Assembly (NCBI GenBank): GCA_020027805.1
Contig: JAHKKQ010000059.1
Location: forward strand, 1-13,374
Direction: 5' to 3'
DNA from: Candidatus Dadabacteria bacterium
Lineage (GTDB): Bacteria > Desulfobacterota_D > UBA1144 > Nemesobacterales > UBA2774
Length of the DNA stretch: 13,374 bases
This document shows positions 6,170 to 12,508 of the stretch, piece by piece. Position 1 is the stretch's first letter. Each line of letters opens with the position of its first letter. Below the pieces are notes generated by a model that saw nothing but the letters and a program-made list of their open reading frames with translations, was not told the DNA's origin and did no database searches. A program made the translations under genes and the position numbers.

Positions 6170-7207
6170 CTATGGATAGATTCCCGAACCGCCGAGCAAT
6201 TGGGTTTCTTCAAAACCGAACATTATGTTCATATTCTGCACAGCCTGCCCCGAGGCCCCTTTCACGAGGTTGTCGAGAGCGGTGACGGCGATAAGCCTGT
6301 CTTGCTTCAGCCGGAAACCGATCCCGCATACGTTCGTATACCTTACGTCCTTAACCTCGGGGTATTTATCCGGCGCGTATAGCCTTACGAACGGCTCGCC
6401 GCCGTAATGCTTCTCGTATATACCGGAAATAAATTCGGGCGTGACCGTTTCCTTAAGCCCTGAATAGATCGTCGTCAATATACCCCTGTTGATGGAAAGA
6501 GTATGGGGCATGAAGGCGATCCTAACCTCTCCGGGGGAGAAAAGCGAGAGCACCTCTTCCATCTCGGGCCCCTGGCTGTCTGAGGCGGATATGTTGACCC
6601 TTACGTTCTCATTCGATTCCGGGAAATGGTGCTGAAGCGACGGGGCGCGTCCCCCGCCGGACGCCCCCGCCTTGGCGTCGGCTGCTATGGAGCTTACGTC
6701 TATGAGGCCCTCCGATATAAGGGGGTACAACCCGAGTATCACTCCCGTTGCGAAACATCCGGGGTTCGCCACGAGCCGCGAGTTTCTTATTTCGTCCCTG
6801 AAGATTTCAGGTATCCCGTAGACGGCTTCATCGGCCAGGGTCTTATATTTATGCGTGCCGCCGAAGAGCCTTTCGTATATCGCGGGGTTCCTGAACCTGA
6901 AATCGGCGCTAAAATCTATGACGCGGACTCCCGCCTCGAGGAGCCTCGCCGTAAAGTGCATGGAAGAGCCGTGAGGGAGGCAGGAGAAAGCCACATCGAC
7001 CTTACCCAGGTCTTTCAATCCCGATATGCTCCTGCATCCGATATCTGAAAAACCCCTGAGGTGAGGGAACACCTCGTCTATCTTCCTGCCCGCGAACTTC
7101 TCCGATGTAAGCCATTCCAGGCTTACGCCGGGATGGCCCGACAGAAGCCTCAGCAGCTCCGCACCGGTGTAGCCCGTAGCTCCGAGAATGCCCGCTTTTA
7201 TGCTCAT
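6170..7207 (-). CDS. argC: ArgC-family N-acetyl-gamma-glutamyl-phosphate reductase homologue with altered active site
   Basis: ArgC reduces N-acetylglutamyl phosphate to the semialdehyde with NADPH in arginine synthesis. This 345-residue protein has the family layout: Rossmann motif GILGATGYTGAELLRLL (7-23), DFSADFR (98-104), nucleophilic Cys151 in NPGCFATG, AKAGASGGGRAPS, PHTLSINRGIL, and the C-terminal DNLVKGASGQAVQNMNIMFG. The conserved His-Arg-His before Pro-Glu is Asp210-Ser211-Gln212 here, and the first of these is the catalytic base in the M. tuberculosis enzyme. The reading frame is unbroken there. I choose the ATG at 7207 (MSIKAGILG); the frame extends to a TTG at 7228 with no ribosome site. 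It heads an operon with an AMP ligase and an ACP and has no other arg gene nearby. It may still be a true ArgC, or a paralogue reducing a carrier-bound acyl group. The symbol reflects family, not proven function. Confidence 0.85.
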   Translation of the reverse strand: MSIKAGILGATGYTGAELLRLLSGHPGVSLEWLTSEKFAGRKIDEVFPHLRGFSDIGCRSISGLKDLGKVDVAFSCLPHGSSMHFTARLLEAGVRVIDFSADFRFRNPAIYERLFGGTHKYKTLADEAVYGIPEIFRDEIRNSRLVANPGCFATGVILGLYPLISEGLIDVSSIAADAKAGASGGGRAPSLQHHFPESNENVRVNISASDSQGPEMEEVLSLFSPGEVRIAFMPHTLSINRGILTTIYSGLKETVTPEFISGIYEKHYGGEPFVRLYAPDKYPEVKDVRYTNVCGIGFRLKQDRLIAVTALDNLVKGASGQAVQNMNIMFGFEETQLLGGSGIYP

Positions 7208-7289
7208 TTCAACATGACCCGCCTGCAATTAACCCAAATGGAGGCTAAGGAATAGTGTAATTAAAAAACAAGTCTCAAGACAGCCTCTA

Positions 7290-7309
7290 TTTACAACTGC
7301 CTTTACAAC
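7290..7309 (+). repeat. Direct repeat TTTACAAC x2
   Basis: TTTACAAC occurs at 7290-7297 and again at 7302-7309, 12 nt start to start, in the A+T-rich divergent region between the argC-like operon and the lipoprotein gene. It could be a binding site for a regulator of either, or chance. Confidence 0.3.
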
Positions 7310-7337
7310 ACCTATGTAAAAATCAAGTATTTTCAGT

Positions 7338-7343
7338 TATTAT
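7338..7343 (+). promoter_or_regulatory. Candidate -10 for the lipoprotein gene
   Basis: TATTAT matches the -10 consensus at 5 of 6 positions, 65 nt before the start codon at 7409. The -35 position (around 7314-7320, TGTAAA) is poor, so this is a weak call. Confidence 0.25.
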
Positions 7344-7395
7344 AGAAATAAAGTTTGGTTTCCCCGATTATTTTTAACCATTAACCAACTACTAC

Positions 7396-7400
7396 GGAGG
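7396..7400 (+). promoter_or_regulatory. Shine-Dalgarno of the lipoprotein gene
   Basis: GGAGG lies 8 nt before the ATG at 7409, a textbook site that fixes the start. Confidence 0.85.
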
Positions 7401-7408
7401 ATAGGATC

Positions 7409-8281
7409 ATGGTTAAATTACTGAACAGCCATTCGTTTCTATTGATATTGCTCGTTATGGTTTCATTCATGTCGTCGAGCATATGGGGATGCGACAGCGG
7501 GGGAGGCGGGGGCGGAGGCGACAACACAAGGATCAACGGAACGGTATTAGAGGTAATAAGCGGCTCTGTTTCGGGTATCAAGGTCACCGTCTTTAACAGT
7601 AACAATAAAAAGATCGACTCGACAAAAACAAACAATCTCGGCCAATTCACACTCAGATTCAAGCCCAACTCGGACACGGTCAAGATAGAGTTCCAAGGGG
7701 ACTCCTTCACGCTCTCGAGGTTTATAGCAGTTACGCGCAACAGCGATGTGATATTCAACGTAACACTACTGGTAGAAGGGCCCGGGGAGATCCTAGTCAA
7801 CGACTGGACCGTATTTCAGGACCAGGTACGCACCGACGGCTCCGACGAGCTGACATTCAACTCGCTCGAAGCAGACTTCGAGATAGACGGAGACGGGAAC
7901 ACCTGTATCAGGTCACACGGGGAAAGTGCCGTCGAGATAACGGCGAGGAGCATTACCCTCGTCGACTGCGGTATTGGGATAGATACACAGGGCTCGGGAT
8001 TCGTCGTGCTCGAAGCCGACTTCGATATAACCATAAGCGCCAATAAGGACGGTATAAAGACCAGCAACGATTCGTTCGTCAGGGTAACGCAGACTGTCAC
8101 GCCGGAAGACAACAATATATTCATAACATCGCTCAAGGAGCACGGAATAAAGTCAGCGGGCGCCTCCGAGGTCGAAATAAACCCTCAAAACGACTGTTCG
8201 ATAAGCGGAGCCAAGTCGGCGATAGACCAGAGCGGGACATCGTCCGTCGACCCGGACGGATGTACGCTAGTCGACGGATAA
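7409..8281 (+). CDS. Secreted lipoprotein with Ig-like domain and small beta-helix
   Basis: The 290-residue protein begins with a signal peptide (hydrophobic core about 10-22) ending in the lipobox-like IWGC, with Cys28 as the probable lipid-modified residue. Trp at -2 is unusual but the context is good. A seven-Gly linker follows, typical of surface lipoproteins that need a flexible tether. Residues about 41-122 resemble a carboxypeptidase-regulatory or transthyretin-like beta-sandwich (INGTVLE...GIKVTVFN...TNNLGQFTLRF). Residues about 165-285 contain five related segments spaced 24-31 residues apart (TCIRSHGESAVEI, GIDTQGSGFVVLE, GIKTSNDSFVRVT, GIKSAGASEVEI, AIDQSGTSSV), the periodicity of a right-handed parallel beta-helix. 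The protein stops right after the fifth segment, with no catalytic residues obvious. It is likely anchored to the outer membrane or periplasm as a binding or structural protein. It is alone, between divergent argC and convergent polA. Confidence 0.85.
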   Translation: MVKLLNSHSFLLILLVMVSFMSSSIWGCDSGGGGGGGDNTRINGTVLEVISGSVSGIKVTVFNSNNKKIDSTKTNNLGQFTLRFKPNSDTVKIEFQGDSFTLSRFIAVTRNSDVIFNVTLLVEGPGEILVNDWTVFQDQVRTDGSDELTFNSLEADFEIDGDGNTCIRSHGESAVEITARSITLVDCGIGIDTQGSGFVVLEADFDITISANKDGIKTSNDSFVRVTQTVTPEDNNIFITSLKEHGIKSAGASEVEINPQNDCSISGAKSAIDQSGTSSVDPDGCTLVDG

Positions 8282-8328
8282 TGCAGTAACCGGGAAATTG
8301 GGATTAGGCCTGATTTAAATATAACACC

Positions 8329-8353
8329 GGGCGGGATCAGTGAGCTTCCGCCC
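8329..8353. terminator. Weak hairpin at the polA/lipoprotein convergence
   Basis: GGGCGG (8329-8334) pairs with CCGCCC (8348-8353) over a 13-nt loop that contains the polA stop. There is no T-tract. It is the only candidate terminator I see for this convergent pair. Confidence 0.25.
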
Positions 8354-10916
8354 AGTTCCTTCCCGTGCCTATCTCGGCCACGATCGGGACCCTGAGAGTC
8401 CACGCCCTTTCCATTTCTTCTTTAACCATTCGGGATATCTCGTCGAGCTCGTCCCCGGGGACTTCGAAGAGGAGCTCGTCGTGAACTTGAAGAATCATGC
8501 GGGTCTTGAAACCGGACGCGAGCCTTTCGTGGATTCTTATCATCGCGATGTTTATGATGTCCGCCGCAGAGCCCTGGATCGGGGTATTCATGGCCGTGCG
8601 CTCGCCGAAGCCCTTCCTGTTCCTGTCGTCCGAAGCGAGCTCGGGTATAGGGCGCCTCCTGCCGAGTAGGGTCTCGGCATAACCTTTGCTCTTCGCATCG
8701 CCTATCGATTTCTCTATATAGTCCCTGACCTTCCCATAGCGCTTGAAGTATTCGTCTATGTAGCTCTTGGCTATGGAGACGGACGTGCCCAGCTGTTTTG
8801 CGAGGCCGAAAGCGCTTATTCCGTAGATAATGCCGAAATTGATATTTTTCGCGAGCCTCCTCATATCGGGGGTTACGAGGTCGGGGGTTACGCCGAATAT
8901 CTCTGCGGCAGTCCTCTGATGGATGTCGCTTCCTGTCATGAACGCCTCGACCAGACTCTCGTCCCCGGAGAAATGGGCGAGCAGCCTGAGCTCTATCTGG
9001 GAGTAATCGGCCGAGAGCATTATATAGCCCTCTTCGGGGATAAAAGCCTCCCTTATGCGCCTGCCCTGAGCGGTCTTTATCGGTATATTCTGGAGGTTCG
9101 GGTCGCTCGAGCTGAGCCTCCCTGTAGAGGAGCCCACGGGATTAAAAGACGTGTGCAGTCTCCCGGTCCTGGGATTGATCAGCCTCGGAAGCGCGTCCAC
9201 GTAGGTGGACTTCAACTTGGAAAGCGTCCTGTGCTCGAGCACCTTCTCGGGGACGGGGTGGAATTTGCTGAGGTCGTTCAGCACCTCGACGTCAGTCGAA
9301 GACTCTCCGGTTTTCGTGAGCTTTTTCTGGGGCAGGCGGAGCGTCTCGAACAGGACCTGCCTCAGCTGCAGGGGGGAATTCAGATTGAAGTCGTACCCGA
9401 CCTCCTCGAAGATCGCTTTTTCTATATCTTTGAGTCCCGCCTCGAACTCCTTCGATAATTCCCTGAGCCTGGCGTCGTCGACCTTCACCCCGTTTATCTC
9501 GATACGGGCGAGTACCTCTATAAACCTAAGCTCTACGTCCCTGTAGACCCGGAGCAGATCGAGCTCCTCAAGCTCCCGGGCGAGCTTCTCTGAGAGCAGC
9601 ATCGCAACGTCCGCGTCTTCGCAGGAATAAACCTTCGCGGCTTCAAGCTCCACTTCCTCGAAGTTGATTTTGGATTTCCCCGTCCCGGTCACGTCCCTGT
9701 AGGAGATCATGCTGTGCCCCAGATAGAGACGGCAGAGCTCGTCCAGGCTGTAGCTTATCCTCGAGGAATCGAGCATGTGCGCCGCTATCATAGTATCGAA
9801 AGATATGCCGTTAAGCCTGACCCCGTACATCTCGAAGAGCACAAACTCGTATTTGAGGTTCTGGCCTATTTTCCGGAGACCTTTATCCTCGATGAGGGGC
9901 TTCAATTTCTCGAGCACGGCCGGGAGGCCGAGCTGCCTCTTAGAGGAGTCGGCAAGCGACCTGTGCGCGACGGGTACGTAGTATGCCTCGTGAGGGGCGG
10001 GACAGAGCGCTATGCCCACGATTTCTGCGAGCATGGGATCCGTGGAGGTCGTCTCGAGATCGATCGAGACCTCGCCCGTCTCCTTAATCCTTCCGATCAC
10101 GCGGTCGAGACCGTCTTCGGTCAATATGAGCGAATAGTTGTCGTAGGGGACGGCACGGTTCTCATCTGTTTTCTCTACTACGCTCCCTCCGTCGCCCAGC
10201 TCGCGGAGAAGGTTCTTGAACTCGAGCTCGTCGAATAACGACCTGAGCTTGGACTTATCGAAACCTCCGTACCTGAATTTTTCGAGCCCTGCGTCGAGGT
10301 CGATGTCGGTCTTGATCGTAACGAGCTCTTTACTGAGCAGCGCGTCCCCCTTTTTTTCAGTGATCAGGGTACGCTGCCTTTCTGCGAGGTCGTCCAGGTT
10401 CTGAAGAAGGTTGTCGAGGGAGCCGAACGACTTGATAAGCCCTATAGCCGTCTTCTCGCCTATGCCTTTTACGCCGGGGATGTTGTCCACCTGGTCACCC
10501 ATAAGGGCGAACACGTCGGTCACCCTATCGGGCGGCACGCCGTATTTTTCAATTACATCCATGGTAAGGGTTTCCTTATTCTTCATGGTATCGAGGAGAG
10601 TGACCTTGTCCGACACGAGCTGGGTAAAGTCCTTATCCCCGGTGACGAGAACGACGTCTATGCCCCGCCGCTCATAGTCCCTCGCGATCGTGCCCATTAT
10701 GTCGTACATCTCGTTCCTGAATGTATCCCCCTTGGCATCGAAAACTATCCCCAGGTACGCGGGCTTATAGTCCTTCAGGAACTTGAAAATCATGGACGCA
10801 AACCCGTAGACGGCGTTCGTCGGAAACCCCTTCGATGTGCTTAAACGTCTTATCGCGTAATAGGCCCTGAATATGTATGAGCTGCCGTCAATGAGATATA
10901 AAACGGGTTTTTCCAT
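8337..10916 (-). CDS. polA: DNA polymerase I with internally shortened 5'-nuclease domain
   Basis: Gap-filling DNA polymerase for repair and Okazaki-fragment maturation, 859 residues. Polymerase motifs are complete: A SADYSQIELR (Asp637), B RRLAKNINFGIIYG (Lys690, Tyr698), C VHDELLFEV (Asp813). The 3'-5' exonuclease domain keeps Asp286, Glu288, Tyr430 and Asp434, but the exo II aspartate (E. coli Asp424, in GQNLKYD) is Glu357. In the 5'-nuclease domain Asp60 (VFDAKG), Asp94/Asp96 (TGDKD), Asp141/Asp144 and the helix-3-turn-helix GVKGIGEKTA are present. However TFRNEMY71 runs straight into D72IMGTIA, so about 41 residues present in E. coli are missing, including YK..RP and the Glu-Ala-Asp of EADD. 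The 5' nuclease is therefore probably inactive. The start is the ATG at 10916, 8 nt after a good -10 and without a Shine-Dalgarno. It converges with the lipoprotein gene over 55 bases. Confidence 0.95.
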   Translation of the reverse strand: MEKPVLYLIDGSSYIFRAYYAIRRLSTSKGFPTNAVYGFASMIFKFLKDYKPAYLGIVFDAKGDTFRNEMYDIMGTIARDYERRGIDVVLVTGDKDFTQLVSDKVTLLDTMKNKETLTMDVIEKYGVPPDRVTDVFALMGDQVDNIPGVKGIGEKTAIGLIKSFGSLDNLLQNLDDLAERQRTLITEKKGDALLSKELVTIKTDIDLDAGLEKFRYGGFDKSKLRSLFDELEFKNLLRELGDGGSVVEKTDENRAVPYDNYSLILTEDGLDRVIGRIKETGEVSIDLETTSTDPMLAEIVGIALCPAPHEAYYVPVAHRSLADSSKRQLGLPAVLEKLKPLIEDKGLRKIGQNLKYEFVLFEMYGVRLNGISFDTMIAAHMLDSSRISYSLDELCRLYLGHSMISYRDVTGTGKSKINFEEVELEAAKVYSCEDADVAMLLSEKLARELEELDLLRVYRDVELRFIEVLARIEINGVKVDDARLRELSKEFEAGLKDIEKAIFEEVGYDFNLNSPLQLRQVLFETLRLPQKKLTKTGESSTDVEVLNDLSKFHPVPEKVLEHRTLSKLKSTYVDALPRLINPRTGRLHTSFNPVGSSTGRLSSSDPNLQNIPIKTAQGRRIREAFIPEEGYIMLSADYSQIELRLLAHFSGDESLVEAFMTGSDIHQRTAAEIFGVTPDLVTPDMRRLAKNINFGIIYGISAFGLAKQLGTSVSIAKSYIDEYFKRYGKVRDYIEKSIGDAKSKGYAETLLGRRRPIPELASDDRNRKGFGERTAMNTPIQGSAADIINIAMIRIHERLASGFKTRMILQVHDELLFEVPGDELDEISRMVKEEMERAWTLRVPIVAEIGTGRNWAEAH

Positions 10917-10924
10917 AACCGTAC

Positions 10925-10953
10925 AGTTTAGGTTTTAAAGGGATGCGTGTCAA
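10925..10953 (-). promoter_or_regulatory. Promoter of polA, apparently leaderless
   Basis: On the minus strand a perfect -35 TTGACA (10948-10953), a 17-nt spacer and a -10 TAAACT (10925-10930, 4 of 6) end 8 nt before the ATG at 10916. Transcription would start one or two bases before the start codon, and the upstream sequence has no Shine-Dalgarno. Confidence 0.65.
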
Positions 10954-10992
10954 AAGAGGGAGCGTCCGCGCCGCTTCTATACGGGATATCAC

Positions 10993-11009
10993 TTTATATT
11001 TAATATAAA
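10993..11009. promoter_or_regulatory. A+T palindrome TTTATATT-T-AATATAAA
   Basis: This perfect 8-bp inverted repeat around one central T lies in the divergent region between polA and the membrane-protein gene. It could be a regulator or nucleoid-protein site, or part of the promoter for the gene at 11078. Confidence 0.35.
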
Positions 11010-11077
11010 TCGTGAATAATATCTGAGAGCTCTGCATCATCGTCCTTATAGAAAGAACGGCAGGTAGGGGGGACCAA

Positions 11078-11422
11078 ATGAAATATATATTGATTCAGTG
11101 GATAATAAGCGCGGCCAGTCTCTTGATAGTGTCGTACATCATTCCGGGCTTCGTGGTGGAAGGGATAGGGACAGCCCTCCTGGCTGCGGTGATAATAGGC
11201 CTGATAAACGCAACGATCGGGTTATTCCTCAAGATAATCACTATCCCGCTCTCGATACTCACGTTCGGCATATTCCTTCTCGTCATCAACGCCCTCATGC
11301 TCATGCTCGCATCCTCCATAGCCCCAGGCTTCCATGTGAGCGGGTTCTGGACGGCGTTCTTCGGGGCCGCCGTGATGGCGATAGTCAGCATGATACTGCG
11401 CCATTTGCTTGGAGAAAAATGA
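11078..11422 (+). CDS. Small four-helix membrane protein (phage_holin_4_2 family)
   Basis: The 114-residue, very hydrophobic protein has four predicted membrane helices (about 4-22, 30-50, 55-78 and 87-108) separated by short Gly/Pro-containing turns. The pattern GF-V-G--TA---A-I-GLIN and the second-half repeat GF-V-GF-TAFFGA match the 'mycobacterial four-TM phage holin, superfamily IV' family (Pfam PF04020), recognised from memory. Despite the family name these are ordinary chromosomal inner-membrane proteins of unknown function in most bacteria, and no other phage gene is near. The start is supported by AGGGGGGA about 5 nt upstream. It diverges from polA and converges with the dehydrogenase gene with only four bases between stops. 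Confidence 0.9.
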   Translation: MKYILIQWIISAASLLIVSYIIPGFVVEGIGTALLAAVIIGLINATIGLFLKIITIPLSILTFGIFLLVINALMLMLASSIAPGFHVSGFWTAFFGAAVMAIVSMILRHLLGEK

Positions 11423-11429
11423 CCGGTCA
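11420..11429. repeat. Palindrome TGACCGGTCA containing both convergent stops
   Basis: The 10-bp perfect palindrome includes the TGA of the membrane-protein gene (11420-11422) and, on the other strand, the TGA of the dehydrogenase gene (11427-11429). It is too short to be a convincing terminator. Confidence 0.6.
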
Positions 11430-12452
11430 GCCGTGGGGCCGGATAATGACTTTGATCGAATCCCGCGCCTCTTCGACCATGCGGAACCCGTCCTGGGTCT
11501 CTGAAAGCGGGAGCCTGTGGGTCACCATACCGCCGACGTTCACCCTTTTCGCCCTTATCAATTCAAGCGCTACGGCAAGGTCGGAAGGAGAAGCCGCGTA
11601 AGAGCTCACGGTCTTGATGCCCGACCACCAGAATTCATTGTACGGGATAGTAATTTCCGCTTCAGGCCCGGAAGGGGCGAAAAAGAGGATCGTTCCGCCC
11701 GGCTCGACGAGCTTGAATGCGCCCTCTATCGCGGACTCTGCGCCAGTGCATACGATAACCATGTCGGCGAGACGGCCTTCGTTGACGCCGCGGATATATG
11801 AAGCCACGTCCCCGCCTGCGTCGACCGTGTGATCGGCGCCGAAACCGGAAGCGGCCTTAAGCCTGAAATCGCTTATGTCGGTTGCGATGATTCGGCCCGC
11901 CCCCTCGGCGCGCGCGAGCTGAATGTGGAGCATCCCCGTTATGCCGCTCCCCATTACGAGCACGCTGTCCGAGACCTGAAATCCGGCCAGCCTCTGGCCG
12001 CGGACGACGCACCCAAGGGGCTCGACGAATGAAGCTTCGTCGTAGGAGACTTCGTCGGGCAGCCTGAGCACGCCCCTGTCTACGTTTATAGCGGGTATGC
12101 GTATGTACTCCGAGAAGCCGCCCGGGTCGAAACGGGTCGTCCTCAGGGTCCTGCATGCCGAGTGATTGCCTCTGAGGCAGTAATAACAGGTGTTGCAGGG
12201 GACGTGGTGGGTTGCGATGACGCGGTCGCCGGGTTTGAATCTCTCTACACCCGCGCCTGTCCCGACTACCTCGCCCGCGACCTCGTGACCGAGAACGAGC
12301 GGGGCCTTCGGGAGGCGGTACCACTCCATCAGATCGCTCCCGCAAACGCCGCTCGCATGGACGCGCATGAGTATCTCGCCGGGACCTATATCGGGAACGG
12401 GCATTTCCTCGAGCCTGATATCCCTGTTGTTGTAATACATCGCTACTCGCAT
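11427..12452 (-). CDS. Zinc-dependent medium-chain alcohol/polyol dehydrogenase
   Basis: The 341-residue MDR-superfamily oxidoreductase belongs to the threonine/sorbitol dehydrogenase branch and oxidises a secondary alcohol to a ketone with NAD. The catalytic zinc site is Cys37 (GVCGSD), His56-Glu57 (GHE) and Glu144 (FVEPLGC). The structural zinc site is Cys86, 89, 92 and 100. The Rossmann motif VLVMGSGITGMLHIQLA (164-180) is followed by Asp192 at the end of the second strand (IIATDIS), which favours NAD over NADP. The length is normal for the family. It is 56 bases downstream of the LsrF-like aldolase gene on the same strand with no terminator between, so the two probably form an operon handling one sugar or polyol. 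The substrate cannot be assigned. The ribosome site before the ATG at 12452 is weak. Confidence 0.93.
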   Translation of the reverse strand: MRVAMYYNNRDIRLEEMPVPDIGPGEILMRVHASGVCGSDLMEWYRLPKAPLVLGHEVAGEVVGTGAGVERFKPGDRVIATHHVPCNTCYYCLRGNHSACRTLRTTRFDPGGFSEYIRIPAINVDRGVLRLPDEVSYDEASFVEPLGCVVRGQRLAGFQVSDSVLVMGSGITGMLHIQLARAEGAGRIIATDISDFRLKAASGFGADHTVDAGGDVASYIRGVNEGRLADMVIVCTGAESAIEGAFKLVEPGGTILFFAPSGPEAEITIPYNEFWWSGIKTVSSYAASPSDLAVALELIRAKRVNVGGMVTHRLPLSETQDGFRMVEEARDSIKVIIRPHG

Positions 12453-12508
12453 ACTGTTTCCGGGCGCTCCGGGTGCCGGTTTTATTGGGTTCTTGCCTGG
12501 TTTGGTTT

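Noticed and set aside
7208..7260. TTGAGA/TATTCC as promoter of the argC-like operon (minus strand)
   Set aside because: The -35 is fair but the -10 matches only 3 of 6 positions with an 18-nt spacer. Not strong enough to list.
7381..7800. Minus-strand open frame opposite the lipoprotein gene
   Set aside because: It is the mirror of the signal-peptide and poly-Gly codons (giving a poly-Pro run). The plus-strand gene has a clear ribosome site and lipobox.
8919..9458. Long plus-strand open frames inside polA (also 9714-10238)
   Set aside because: They lie wholly antisense to well-conserved polymerase and exonuclease codons, with no motifs of their own.
11078..11422. Holin-family name as evidence for a prophage
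   Set aside because: Proteins of this four-helix family are common on ordinary chromosomes. No lysin, integrase or structural phage gene and no att-like repeats are nearby.
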